From Desulfobacteria bacterium (GTDB taxonomy: Bacteria > Desulfobacterota > Desulfobacteria > Desulfobacterales > C00003060): DNA of 5,836 nt. Made by a program: the position numbers and the translations under genes. This document shows positions 1 to 5,836 of the stretch, piece after piece. The notes under the pieces were generated by a model that ran no database searches, was not told where the DNA came from, and saw nothing but the letters and a program-made list of their open reading frames with translations. The stretch covers positions 1 to 5,836 of the forward strand of contig JAQYWL010000416.1 in assembly GCA_030145035.1 (NCBI GenBank). Direction: 5' to 3'. Position 1 is the stretch's first letter, and the number at the start of each line of letters is the position of its first letter.

Positions 1-92
1 AGTAATGGAGTAATGGAGTGACGGAATGACGGAATGATCACACTTTACTTAATACGCAGTACTCCAACACTCCAATACTCCAATACTCCGTC
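1..92. repeat. 8-bp tandem repeats in two opposed arms
   Basis: The left arm has four 8-bp units: AATGGAGT at 4-11 and 12-19, then GACGGAAT at 20-27 and 28-35. It is probably cut by the window edge. The right arm has four units on the opposite strand: ACTCCAAC at 61-68, ACTCCAAT at 69-76 and 77-84, ACTCCGTC at 85-92. Their reverse complements (GTTGGAGT, ATTGGAGT twice, GACGGAGT) match the left-arm units closely, so the arms could pair into an imperfect hairpin around a 25-base centre. No reading frame of interest crosses it. It lies downstream of the isomerase gene; 93-159 shows nothing recognisable. Function is unknown. Confidence 0.8.
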
Positions 93-159
93 TCAGTTGC
101 ATAAGTCGATCATCACCCAAACATCTATAACTTCAACAGGTTGTAGAATTTCCGAAACG

Positions 160-1098
160 TCAAATCGCTTCCTGGTTGATCTCGATGCGATACCGTGATC
201 GGAGTTTGGCCAACCACGGCCCATAGGCAGTCCCCAGCCTTTCCTTCTTGATGCCCTGCTTAATTCTTTCAATGCACTCTTCGATCTTCGGCTTACTCGT
301 ATCTCTTTTTTCGATCACCTGAAAGATGTGAAACCCGTAGGGTGTCTTAACCACGGGACTCACGGCCCCCTGTTCCAGGTCGAAAAGGGGTTTCTCAAGG
401 GACCCGGGAAGTTGGCCGCGGACCACATATCCCATATCCCCACCGTTTTGAGCCTCGGGCGCTACAGAATGGAGGCGGGCCAGGGTGGCAAAATCATCGC
501 CTTTTTGGAGCCGCTCCAAGATGTTCTTTGCCTGATCCTCACCTGGGACCAAGATGTGACGCGCCCGTATCTCCTTCCCATGGCTCCATTCTTTCCAGTG
601 TTTGTCATAATAATCCTTTATTTCTTGCGGTGTAACCGACACTTCTTTCAAAAGCTCTTTTCGGATTACCTTTTCCACCAGGAGCCGCTTCTTGAGCCTT
701 TCTTTCCACGCTTCAAAGGAAATCGCCTGCCTGAGAAATAGATATTCAAAGCCTGCTTCAGGATAGTCCTTTTGAAAACCACGCAAAGCCTCGTCCAATT
801 CCTGGACCGAGATATGCAGGTGGAGCTCATCGGCCCGTCTTAGAATGATCATCTCTTCAACGAGTTGCATAAGGAAACCAAGTCGAGCTTCCCGCAGAGT
901 AATACTATTTTGAGCTTGCTCTTTGTCACAGCTCGTTCTGATTGGCTCAAAGTATTCATTGAATTCGGCCAGGGTGAGCACGCGGTCATCCACGCGGATC
1001 ACCACTTGATCTTCGACCGACGTATCACTCTTGTTGGAGCATCCTGAAATCAGGCATAGAATAACAAGCCCAATCGCTATCTTCTCACAGTTTATCAT
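160..1098 (-). CDS. PpiC/parvulin-type peptidyl-prolyl isomerase, SurA-like lipoprotein
   Basis: A 312-residue protein predicted to catalyse cis-trans isomerisation of prolyl bonds and to chaperone exported proteins in the periplasm. Residues 1-20 form a lipoprotein signal: a short basic start, a hydrophobic stretch and the lipobox LISGC with Cys20 as the lipid site. Ser at +2 implies outer-membrane anchoring under the E. coli rule. Residues 30-165 are mostly charged and probably helical, like the SurA N-terminal chaperone region. Residues 178-265 are one parvulin domain, with RARHILV at 178-184, GGDMGYV at 219-225 and YGFHIFQV at 254-261. SurA of E. coli has two parvulin domains, so this is closer to single-domain PpiC/PrsA-like proteins. 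No strong ribosome-binding site precedes the ATG, but the signal peptide fits this start; an ATG 12 bases upstream is closed by TGA. It follows mfd on the same strand after a 289-base repeat-rich gap, so cotranscription is uncertain. Confidence 0.9.
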   Translation of the reverse strand: MINCEKIAIGLVILCLISGCSNKSDTSVEDQVVIRVDDRVLTLAEFNEYFEPIRTSCDKEQAQNSITLREARLGFLMQLVEEMIILRRADELHLHISVQELDEALRGFQKDYPEAGFEYLFLRQAISFEAWKERLKKRLLVEKVIRKELLKEVSVTPQEIKDYYDKHWKEWSHGKEIRARHILVPGEDQAKNILERLQKGDDFATLARLHSVAPEAQNGGDMGYVVRGQLPGSLEKPLFDLEQGAVSPVVKTPYGFHIFQVIEKRDTSKPKIEECIERIKQGIKKERLGTAYGPWLAKLRSRYRIEINQEAI

Positions 1099-1125
1099 CT
1101 TTCAATCCATAACCCGGACAAGCCG

Positions 1126-1302
1126 GAAATACGAAGCACGAAATCCGAAATCCGAAACAAATTCAAATAGCAAATGCTCAAATGTTCAAAACCGTAGGAC
1201 CGGTCTCAAGCGCGATTGAAAATGTCAGAACTCCTTATCGTTTTTTTGATTTTGAATTTTTGTCATTCGATATTGTTTCGTATTTCGATATTCGTATTTC
1301 GA
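1126..1302. repeat. AT-rich imperfect inverted repeat element
   Basis: The left arm (about 1126-1168) contains GAAATACGAA at 1126-1135, two CGAAATC heptamers at 1139-1152 and ACAAATTCAAAT at 1157-1168. The right arm (about 1250-1302) read on the other strand gives the same order: GAAATACGAA (as TTCGTATTTC at 1277-1286 and again at 1291-1300), then a version of ACAAATTCAAAT (1250-1262). TTCGTATTTCGA recurs at a 14-base period. Between the arms CAAATGCT and CAAATGTT sit side by side at 1171-1186. The structure resembles a non-coding palindromic intergenic repeat or a MITE-like element; no transposase or target-site duplication is visible. Open frames through it look like chance. Confidence 0.65.
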
Positions 1303-1348
1303 ATTTATTTTCTACCACAAAAAACACGAACTTCACAACTAACGAACT

Positions 1349-1377
1349 AAAAGGTTGTGGGGCGCGTTGGCGCAACC
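1349..1377 (-). terminator. possible weak intrinsic terminator after mfd
   Basis: About ten bases past the mfd stop, the minus strand has GGTT and GCGC, a CAAC loop, then GCGC, a five-base bulge and AACC, followed directly by TTTT. The inner stem is GCGC paired with GCGC (plus 1362-1365 and 1370-1373), the outer stem AACC (1374-1377) with GGTT (1353-1356). The bulge and short T run make it weak; an alternative fold pairs GGG with CCC outside the same core. It is the only terminator-like structure between mfd and the isomerase gene. Confidence 0.35.
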
Positions 1378-1387
1378 CGCTATCATG

Positions 1388-4147
1388 TCAAACCAGATGT
1401 TGCAAGACCTTTTTGGTCGCTTTTAGGGGCTGTGCAGACTGACCGGATGGCATTGACACTTCGAGCACGCCATCCGGTGTTAGCCGGAATCGCCCCGGGT
1501 CCCTTTGTATGAGAGAGGTTATTTTCTCCGGCCTCAAGGGACAATCCCGGGAAAAGGAGACCACGAGCCTTTGATCGGTTAAGTCCAAACGCTGGATGCC
1601 TATTCTTTTCCCTATCACCTTCAGCATGATCTTGTCCATGAGAACTCTTGCCGGTTCTGGAAGAGGACCAAAGCGATCCTTGAGTTCTTCATGAAACCCC
1701 GCAACTTCAGATGGTTCGGTCATCCTGGCCAAGCGTTTGTATGACACCAGCCTCTGGTCAATATCAGATACGTAGGTTTCAGGGATGTAGGCTGACCGGT
1801 TCACTTTAATCTCTGGTTCCACCTCTAATTCAACAGGTTCTCCTTTTAGTTCGCTCATGGTGCGCTCCATGAGATCGAGATACATCTCGTAGCCCACCGC
1901 TGCGATATGCCCGGACTGTGAAGGCCCGAGGATCGTGCCACCCCCTCTTATCCGAAGGTCACTCATGGCAATCTGAAAACCAGCCCCAAGATCGCTGTGT
2001 TCCAAAAGGACCTTGAGGCGCTTCTGGGCATCCCTGGTCAGGGCGCTCTCATGCGGTATGAACAGATAGGCATAGGCCTGTTCATCTGCCCGCCCCACCC
2101 GGCCTCGAAGCTGATAGATCTGAGCCAGACCGAATTTGTCGGCCCGGTTGATCAAAATGGTATTGGCCGATGGGAAATCGAGCCCTGACTCTATGATACT
2201 GGTACAGACCAACAGATCAACTTCACGATTTAGGAACTCGAGCATCACCTTTTCCAGTTCCTCATCACCAAGGCGTCCGTGGGCTACCCCAATCCGCACA
2301 CCCGGTACCAGCCTTTGAAGGTGACGGGCCACACCCCAGATGGTTCGGATATTGTTGTGAACAAAAAATATTTGTCCACCTCGTTGAAGCTCGCTGTGAA
2401 TGGCCTCTGCCACCACTGTATCGTCAAACGGGCAGATGTATGTCTTGATAGCGTACCGGTACTCCGGCGGCGTTGCAATGACACTCAGATCCCTGGTACC
2501 CATCAAAGACATGTGGAGGGTCCTGGGTATAGGCGTGGCCGTCAGGGCCAGGACGTCCACCGAGCGACGGAGTTGCTTAAGCCTTTCCTTGTGGGCTACA
2601 CCGAATCGCTGCTCTTCGTCAATAATGACCAGGCCCAGATCTTTGAAGGCAATATCCTTTTGCAAAAGCCGATGAGTCCCTATGATAATGTCCGCTTGCC
2701 CTTCCTTTAGTTTTCGTACAACGGCTCGCTGCCGGCTCGGAGAGCGAAAGCGGCTGAGCATCTCTATCTCAACCGGATAGGACTCAAACCGCTTCTTAAA
2801 GGTTTGAAAATGCTGTTCAGCAAGCACTGTCGTTGGCACCAGAAACGCCACCTGCCTGTGGTCCCAGACTGCCTTAAAGGCTGCACGCAGGGCAATCTCG
2901 GTCTTTCCGTAACCTACATCACCACAAACCAGCCGGTCCATTGGCACGGGCGCTTCCATGTCGGCCACGACTTCTTCGATAGCCCGAATCTGATCCGGTG
3001 TCTCGGCATATTCGAATGCAGCCTCAAAGGCTTGAAAGTAGCGGTCGGGTGGTGAAAAGGCATGTCCTTTCTGAACCCTCCGCCAGGCATAGAGCTTGAG
3101 GAGTTGTCCGGCCATCTTCCGGATCGATTTTTTTACTCGCTCTTTGACCCGTTCCCACGATTTGCCGCCCATCTTGTCCAAACGCACGTCAATGCCATCC
3201 ACGCCGACATATTTCTGCACGCAGTTCATACGGTCCACCGGGACGTAGAGTCTGTCGCCGTCCCTGTATTCAATAGACATGAAATCATTAACGATATCTG
3301 CCACCTCAAGCTTGATAAGGCCGTTGTATCGGCCAATACCGTGTTCTGTGTGAACTACTAGATCGCCGCTCTTTAAATCCTCAAAAACAATCTTGCGTGT
3401 TCCCACCCCTTGCCTTGGGAACTTCGCTCTCTTGCGACTGTGGCCGAAGATTTCCTTTTCAGTAATGATAGCCAGAGCTTCCTGGGCCCAGACAAACCCC
3501 GAGGAAAGCTCACCCAGGCAGATGCACGGAGAATCCTTACGATGGAGATCTCCGGGGAAGGCCGAAACAAGCTGTGCACTGAGCCCATAAGGCGTGAGTA
3601 GCCCCCCCAGGCGCTCAGCCTGCTTTCTCGTATGACAAACCATATACGAAGCCAGGCCGGATGCGCGGGCATGGTTGATCCACTCTATCAAAGGCCTCAG
3701 TAGATCCTCAGTTTGATCGCTGCCTGCAACACGCACGCTGTTAGGTCGTGCCTTGAGCTGCTGGGTGATGAGATCATTCTTTTCAACTGTCAGGTTACAG
3801 GTCGCAGCAGACGTGTCCCCCACGGGAATCATCCTGAAAATAAGGTGAGGCCTATGGCTGAGCCTGGCAGCTACTTCGGACCAGGCCAGATAGAGGGATT
3901 CGGGTTCCACACACAATCTGCCGTCACTGCTGGCCGAAAGATAGCTCCTAATTACGGCTTCTTCAGTATCGAGGGCCGCCTTTTCAATGGTCCCGGGATC
4001 GACCAGCACCGGCAAGGCCTCTTTTGTGCAATAATCGAATAATGTATCCAGCGAGTCGTAGATGAGGGATATGAGTCCTCCGATCCCCGGGAATTGATCG
4101 AAATTTGTAAGCCGTTCTACGATCTCCTCAATACGCAGACCGGGCAT
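1388..4147 (-). CDS. mfd: transcription-repair coupling factor Mfd, C-terminal part (after frameshift)
   Basis: This is the larger part of Mfd, the ATP-driven DNA translocase that pushes stalled RNA polymerase off damaged DNA and recruits UvrA. Numbered from its first ATG, residues 254-320 are the CarD-like RNA polymerase interaction domain (GDLVVHTEHGIGRY). Residues 375-700 are the RecG-like superfamily 2 motor, with Walker A GDVGYGKTE (409-417), DEEQRFG (510-516), TATPIPRT (536-543) and QLRGRVGRA (679-687). Residues 785-885 are the C-terminal TRCF domain (PETYVSDIDQRLVSYKRLA). All motor motifs look intact. The ATG at 4147 is probably not the natural start: no Shine-Dalgarno sits at a proper distance, and the same frame stays open back to the G run at 4364-4370, encoding 72 more Mfd-like residues that begin LIDLFPPLYPDPIRIEFFGD. 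Joined to the upstream piece it gives 1167 residues, near the 1148 of E. coli Mfd. Confidence 0.95.
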   Translation of the reverse strand: MPGLRIEEIVERLTNFDQFPGIGGLISLIYDSLDTLFDYCTKEALPVLVDPGTIEKAALDTEEAVIRSYLSASSDGRLCVEPESLYLAWSEVAARLSHRPHLIFRMIPVGDTSAATCNLTVEKNDLITQQLKARPNSVRVAGSDQTEDLLRPLIEWINHARASGLASYMVCHTRKQAERLGGLLTPYGLSAQLVSAFPGDLHRKDSPCICLGELSSGFVWAQEALAIITEKEIFGHSRKRAKFPRQGVGTRKIVFEDLKSGDLVVHTEHGIGRYNGLIKLEVADIVNDFMSIEYRDGDRLYVPVDRMNCVQKYVGVDGIDVRLDKMGGKSWERVKERVKKSIRKMAGQLLKLYAWRRVQKGHAFSPPDRYFQAFEAAFEYAETPDQIRAIEEVVADMEAPVPMDRLVCGDVGYGKTEIALRAAFKAVWDHRQVAFLVPTTVLAEQHFQTFKKRFESYPVEIEMLSRFRSPSRQRAVVRKLKEGQADIIIGTHRLLQKDIAFKDLGLVIIDEEQRFGVAHKERLKQLRRSVDVLALTATPIPRTLHMSLMGTRDLSVIATPPEYRYAIKTYICPFDDTVVAEAIHSELQRGGQIFFVHNNIRTIWGVARHLQRLVPGVRIGVAHGRLGDEELEKVMLEFLNREVDLLVCTSIIESGLDFPSANTILINRADKFGLAQIYQLRGRVGRADEQAYAYLFIPHESALTRDAQKRLKVLLEHSDLGAGFQIAMSDLRIRGGGTILGPSQSGHIAAVGYEMYLDLMERTMSELKGEPVELEVEPEIKVNRSAYIPETYVSDIDQRLVSYKRLARMTEPSEVAGFHEELKDRFGPLPEPARVLMDKIMLKVIGKRIGIQRLDLTDQRLVVSFSRDCPLRPEKITSLIQRDPGRFRLTPDGVLEVSMPSGQSAQPLKATKKVLQHLV

Positions 4148-4355
4148 CTCCAGGGCCTGACCCTGTTTGCGTACTCGCTCGGCAACCTGGTCTATCTCCG
4201 AGGGATCAAGGACTGTTTCCGTTGCTGGAAGGAGGGTTACCTCAGATATAGGCTTTAACGAACGCTGGTCTGCTGCTGAAAACGTTCTTATTGACTCTAC
4301 CGTGTCACCAAAGAACTCGATGCGGATCGGATCGGGATAAAGGGGTGGAAAGAGA

Positions 4356-4892
4356 TCAATCAGCCCCCCCGCGGATAGCGAAATCCCCGGGGTCCTCTAC
4401 CAGGACGGTTTCTTGATAGCCACCCTGAATCAGTTTTTGGATGACTTCCTCCCGATCGATTTCCTCGCCTGCCACGATATATTCCGCAAACCGGGCCAGG
4501 ACCTGTCTGGGGATCACCTTTTGCAGGAGGGCGGAGACCGTGGTTATGACAATGAGAGGCTGGGAATCGGTCAGCATCCGGTACAGCGTTTCAATGCGCT
4601 TGCATGCAGTTTGCGCATGATAGGCCACAGGCTTGAAGGGAAGAATGTCGTAGGATGGGAACGTGATTATGGGAATGCCGCTATCTTGAGAAAAGAAACG
4701 AATATCCGAGGCAATGACTTCAGCCTCTTTGGCCGTCGCACACACCACAAAAAGCGGGCGTTTAAGACCAGGATAGACCCTGCTCAGGACATAGGAGCGC
4801 TCAGCCCCTGATAGTCCGGTACAGTTGATCCGGCCCTCCGCATGTGGGATGGTCTTCAAAAGGTCTTCAATAGAATGGCCTAAGAGTTTCAT
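4356..4892 (-). CDS. mfd: transcription-repair coupling factor Mfd, N-terminal part (ends at frameshift)
   Basis: A 178-residue reading frame matching the start of the UvrB-homology region of Mfd, which in the full protein binds UvrA. Family-like segments include FPSYDILPFKP (about 98-108), which aligns with the WETLPYDSF region of E. coli Mfd, the VITTVSALLQKVIPR stretch, and GDFAIRGG (169-176), equivalent to GEYATRGA. Directly after GDFAIRGG the frame reads Ala-Asp-stop instead of the expected Leu-Ile-Asp-Leu-Phe-Pro, because of one extra G. As written it would yield only a piece of the UvrB-like module with no motor. The start ATG at 4892 gives a normal Mfd N-terminus; AGAGG lies 12 bases upstream, a rather long spacing. 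It faces away from the methyltransferase gene across a 408-base spacer. Confidence 0.92.
   Translation of the reverse strand: MKLLGHSIEDLLKTIPHAEGRINCTGLSGAERSYVLSRVYPGLKRPLFVVCATAKEAEVIASDIRFFSQDSGIPIITFPSYDILPFKPVAYHAQTACKRIETLYRMLTDSQPLIVITTVSALLQKVIPRQVLARFAEYIVAGEEIDREEVIQKLIQGGYQETVLVEDPGDFAIRGGAD
4361..4370 (-). other. mfd: +1 nucleotide frameshift in mfd at a seven-G run
   Basis: On the coding strand the frame reads CGC GGG GGG GCT GAT TGA. Removing one G from the run (plus-strand C at 4364-4370) gives CGC GGG GGG CTG ATT GAT CTC and continues without a stop to 1388, restoring the conserved Mfd sequence. The whole gene would then span 1388-4892 and encode 1167 residues. A homopolymer sequencing or assembly error is the simplest cause. 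A true mutation, or correction by transcript slippage, cannot be excluded. A -1 ribosomal shift would not help, since it meets TGA at once. Confidence 0.93.
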
Positions 4893-4959
4893 ATGAAGCC
4901 GATGCCTCTAAGATTCAGCAACCTATTTCAATCATTCGTTCTTTGGTGATAGTTGACCT

Positions 4960-4993
4960 GTGCCATGTACGTGGGAAAACCGGCATATGGCAC
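4960..4993. repeat. 7-bp inverted repeat upstream of mfd
   Basis: GTGCCAT at 4960-4966 and its exact reverse complement ATGGCAC at 4987-4993 flank 20 bases. It lies 68 bases before the mfd start codon, where an operator or 5' untranslated hairpin could act. Nothing else ties it to a known regulator, and a 7-bp match over this spacing can occur by chance. Confidence 0.4.
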
Positions 4994-5020
4994 AAAGCAT
5001 AAGACCGGATCTTCTTCCTC

Positions 5021-5048
5021 CTGCGCCATGCACCCTGGGCCTTACGCC
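5021..5048. repeat. degenerate 7-bp tandem repeat array
   Basis: Four consecutive heptamers, CTGCGCC, ATGCACC, CTGGGCC and TTACGCC, share the consensus NTGCGCC. All four end in CC and keep a strict 7-base phase. The array is GC-rich, unlike the AT-rich repeats downstream of mfd, and does not seem to be coding. Confidence 0.55.
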
Positions 5049-5194
5049 AGTTTCCCTATGTCAATTGGGGCCGGCCCCCCGTTTCTTATATGACACTATG
5101 CCCTCTCATTCAAGGGGTGGAGTCGGGATAGGATGTCAAGCATTGTTTTTGTGGAGTCAAGATCTTGTATATGAAGGAGTGCGCTATGTGAGAG

Positions 5195-5212
5195 TTGACG
5201 TGGATCTGTCAA
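5195..5212. repeat. TTGAC-N8-GTCAA inverted repeat (operator candidate)
   Basis: TTGAC at 5195-5199 and GTCAA at 5208-5212 form a perfect 5-bp inverted repeat around eight bases, about 90 bases before the methyltransferase start. A further TTGACG occurs at 5247-5252. Spacing and symmetry suit a dimeric regulator, but the half-sites are short. Confidence 0.3.
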
Positions 5213-5246
5213 TCACATGCAAGGCGGTTAGCATGTCAGGGACAAT

Positions 5247-5275
5247 TTGACGATCAACAAAATATATGCGATATC
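5247..5275 (+). promoter_or_regulatory. candidate sigma-70 promoter for the methyltransferase
   Basis: TTGACG at 5247-5252 matches five of six bases of the -35 consensus. Seventeen bases later lies GATATC (5270-5275), a poor -10 match of three of six, within an AT-rich stretch. Transcription from here would begin around 5282, leaving a leader of about 20 bases that still includes the AGGAG ribosome-binding site at 5291-5295. Confidence 0.35.
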
Positions 5276-5300
5276 GTGACTACTTAACAGAGGAGATTTG

Positions 5301-5836
5301 ATGAAAACGAGACACCAGATCATATTCCAAGACTCAAAGAACATGAAAGGCGTCGATTCAGAAAGCGTCGATCTCATAGTTACGTCACCACCCTATCCAA
5401 TGATTGAAATGTGGGACGAAATGTTTTTCAGGCAGAACCGAGCGATAAGCGAGGCATTAAGCAAGAAAAAAGGCCCGGATGCCTTCGCATTGATGCACCA
5501 GGAACTCGACTCTGTTTGGAACGAAGTTCATCGAATACTAAAGACCGGTGGTATTGCTTGTATCAACATTGGAGATGCAACAAGGACAATAGACGGAGAT
5601 TTCGTACTGTATCAAAACCATGCCAGAATCTTAACCTACCTGCTTAAGATAGGCTTCTCTTCCCTGCCGGTCATCCTGTGGAGAAAACAGACCAATGCAC
5701 CTAACAAATTCATGGGATCAGGAATGTTGCCACCAAGTGCTTACGTCACCTTGGAACATGAGTTCATCCTGATTTTGAGAAAAGGTTCAATGAGAGGGTT
5801 CAAGACCGCCAGGGAGAAACAAATCAGACGAGAAAG
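5301..5836 (+). CDS. DNA methyltransferase of the N4-cytosine/N6-adenine type, partial (3' end missing)
   Basis: The first 178 codons of a SAM-dependent DNA amino-methyltransferase; the frame is open to the window end. The start is well supported by AGGAG at 5291-5295, five bases before the ATG. The catalytic motif IV is DLIVTSPPYP at residues 24-33, where SPPY contacts the target base. It is followed by LKTGGIACINIGD (80-92) and EHEFILILRKG (152-162), typical of the DNA_methylase N4/N6 family. Motif IV near the N-terminus fits the beta-class order, with the SAM-binding motif I expected further on, outside the window. SPPY is more usual in N4-cytosine enzymes and DPPY in N6-adenine enzymes, so N4-cytosine is favoured but not settled. 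Three of its 60-base lines hand-count near 47% GC against about 56% for two lines of mfd, a small sample that hints at transfer. It may be an orphan or the modification half of a restriction system. Confidence 0.9.
   Translation, partial: MKTRHQIIFQDSKNMKGVDSESVDLIVTSPPYPMIEMWDEMFFRQNRAISEALSKKKGPDAFALMHQELDSVWNEVHRILKTGGIACINIGDATRTIDGDFVLYQNHARILTYLLKIGFSSLPVILWRKQTNAPNKFMGSGMLPPSAYVTLEHEFILILRKGSMRGFKTAREKQIRRE

Larger units (their letters stand above)
4893..5300. other. divergent intergenic region between mfd and the methyltransferase
   Basis: This 408-base spacer must carry the promoters of both flanking genes. An open frame at 4960-5250 (plus) exists but lacks a ribosome-binding site, has a low-complexity Pro/Leu-rich sequence and covers a repeat array, so I do not call it a gene. 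The spacer holds an inverted repeat at 4960-4993, heptamer repeats at 5021-5048, the perfect palindrome GGGGCCGGCCCC at 5067-5078, a TTGAC/GTCAA inverted repeat at 5195-5212 and a promoter-like stretch at 5247-5275. I could not identify a convincing mfd promoter on the minus strand. Confidence 0.6.

Noticed and set aside
1..92. CRISPR array
   Set aside because: Repeat units are 8 bp and contiguous with no spacers of 25-40 bp, and no cas gene is present.
328..741. 137-residue plus-strand open frame
   Set aside because: It is antisense to the isomerase gene, whose lipobox and parvulin motifs are well supported; the plus-strand protein shows no domain.
1182..1442. 86-residue plus-strand open frame across the AT-rich spacer
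   Set aside because: It runs through the repeat element and into the 3' end of mfd on the other strand; the composition is Phe- and Asn-rich as expected from the repeats.
3713..4042. 109-residue plus-strand open frame
   Set aside because: It lies wholly inside mfd on the opposite strand, whose frame has clear family homology; similar plus-strand frames across 1997-3601 are rejected for the same reason.
4361..4370. Programmed -1 ribosomal frameshift in mfd
   Set aside because: A -1 shift at the G run runs straight into TGA; a +1 shift or loss of one G is required, and such programming is not known to me for mfd.
5067..5078. 12-bp perfect palindrome GGGGCCGGCCCC, considered as a terminator
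   Set aside because: It has no loop bases and no T run directly after it; noted only as a palindrome that may arise by chance in a GC-rich stretch.
4960..5250. 96-residue plus-strand open frame in the mfd-methyltransferase spacer
   Set aside because: No ribosome-binding site, Pro/Leu-rich low-complexity protein without a recognisable motif, and it overlaps a tandem repeat array and a palindrome.

Overview
The window holds three protein-coding loci separated by repeat-rich spacers. Two lie on the minus strand: a transcription-repair coupling factor (mfd) and, downstream of it, a PpiC-type peptidyl-prolyl isomerase lipoprotein. On the plus strand, diverging from mfd, is the start of a DNA methyltransferase that runs off the right edge. 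The lipoprotein signal with Ser after the lipid-accepting Cys and the SurA/PpiC-like architecture suggest a Gram-negative bacterium. An mfd gene followed by a SurA/PpiC-type isomerase, together with spacers full of short-period repeats, is reminiscent of Desulfobacterota (former Deltaproteobacteria) or similar environmental genomes. That assignment is inference with low confidence.

Layout. Positions 1-159 are a non-coding spacer with 8-bp tandem repeats in two opposed arms. Positions 160-1098 (minus) encode the isomerase. Positions 1099-1387 are an AT-rich spacer with an imperfect inverted repeat built from 7-bp and 14-bp units, and a possible weak terminator just after the mfd stop. Positions 1388-4892 (minus) are mfd, complete in content (1167 codons plus stop) but broken by one extra base in a run of seven G (coding strand; C at 4364-4370). 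The sequence therefore reads as a 178-residue N-terminal piece and a C-terminal piece of 919 residues counted from its first ATG. Positions 4893-5300 are the divergent spacer, with a 7-bp periodic array, a 12-bp palindrome, two inverted repeats and a candidate promoter. Positions 5301-5836 (plus) are the first 178 codons of the methyltransferase.

Function. Mfd removes stalled RNA polymerase from damaged DNA and recruits the excision-repair proteins. The isomerase probably helps fold exported or outer-membrane proteins. The methyltransferase carries the SPPY catalytic motif of amino-methyltransferases and may belong to a restriction-modification system whose remainder lies beyond the window. 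I see no clear evidence of a wholly new system here. The items most worth a second look are the mfd frameshift, the truncated methyltransferase, and the fact that each of the three spacers carries a different family of short-period repeats.
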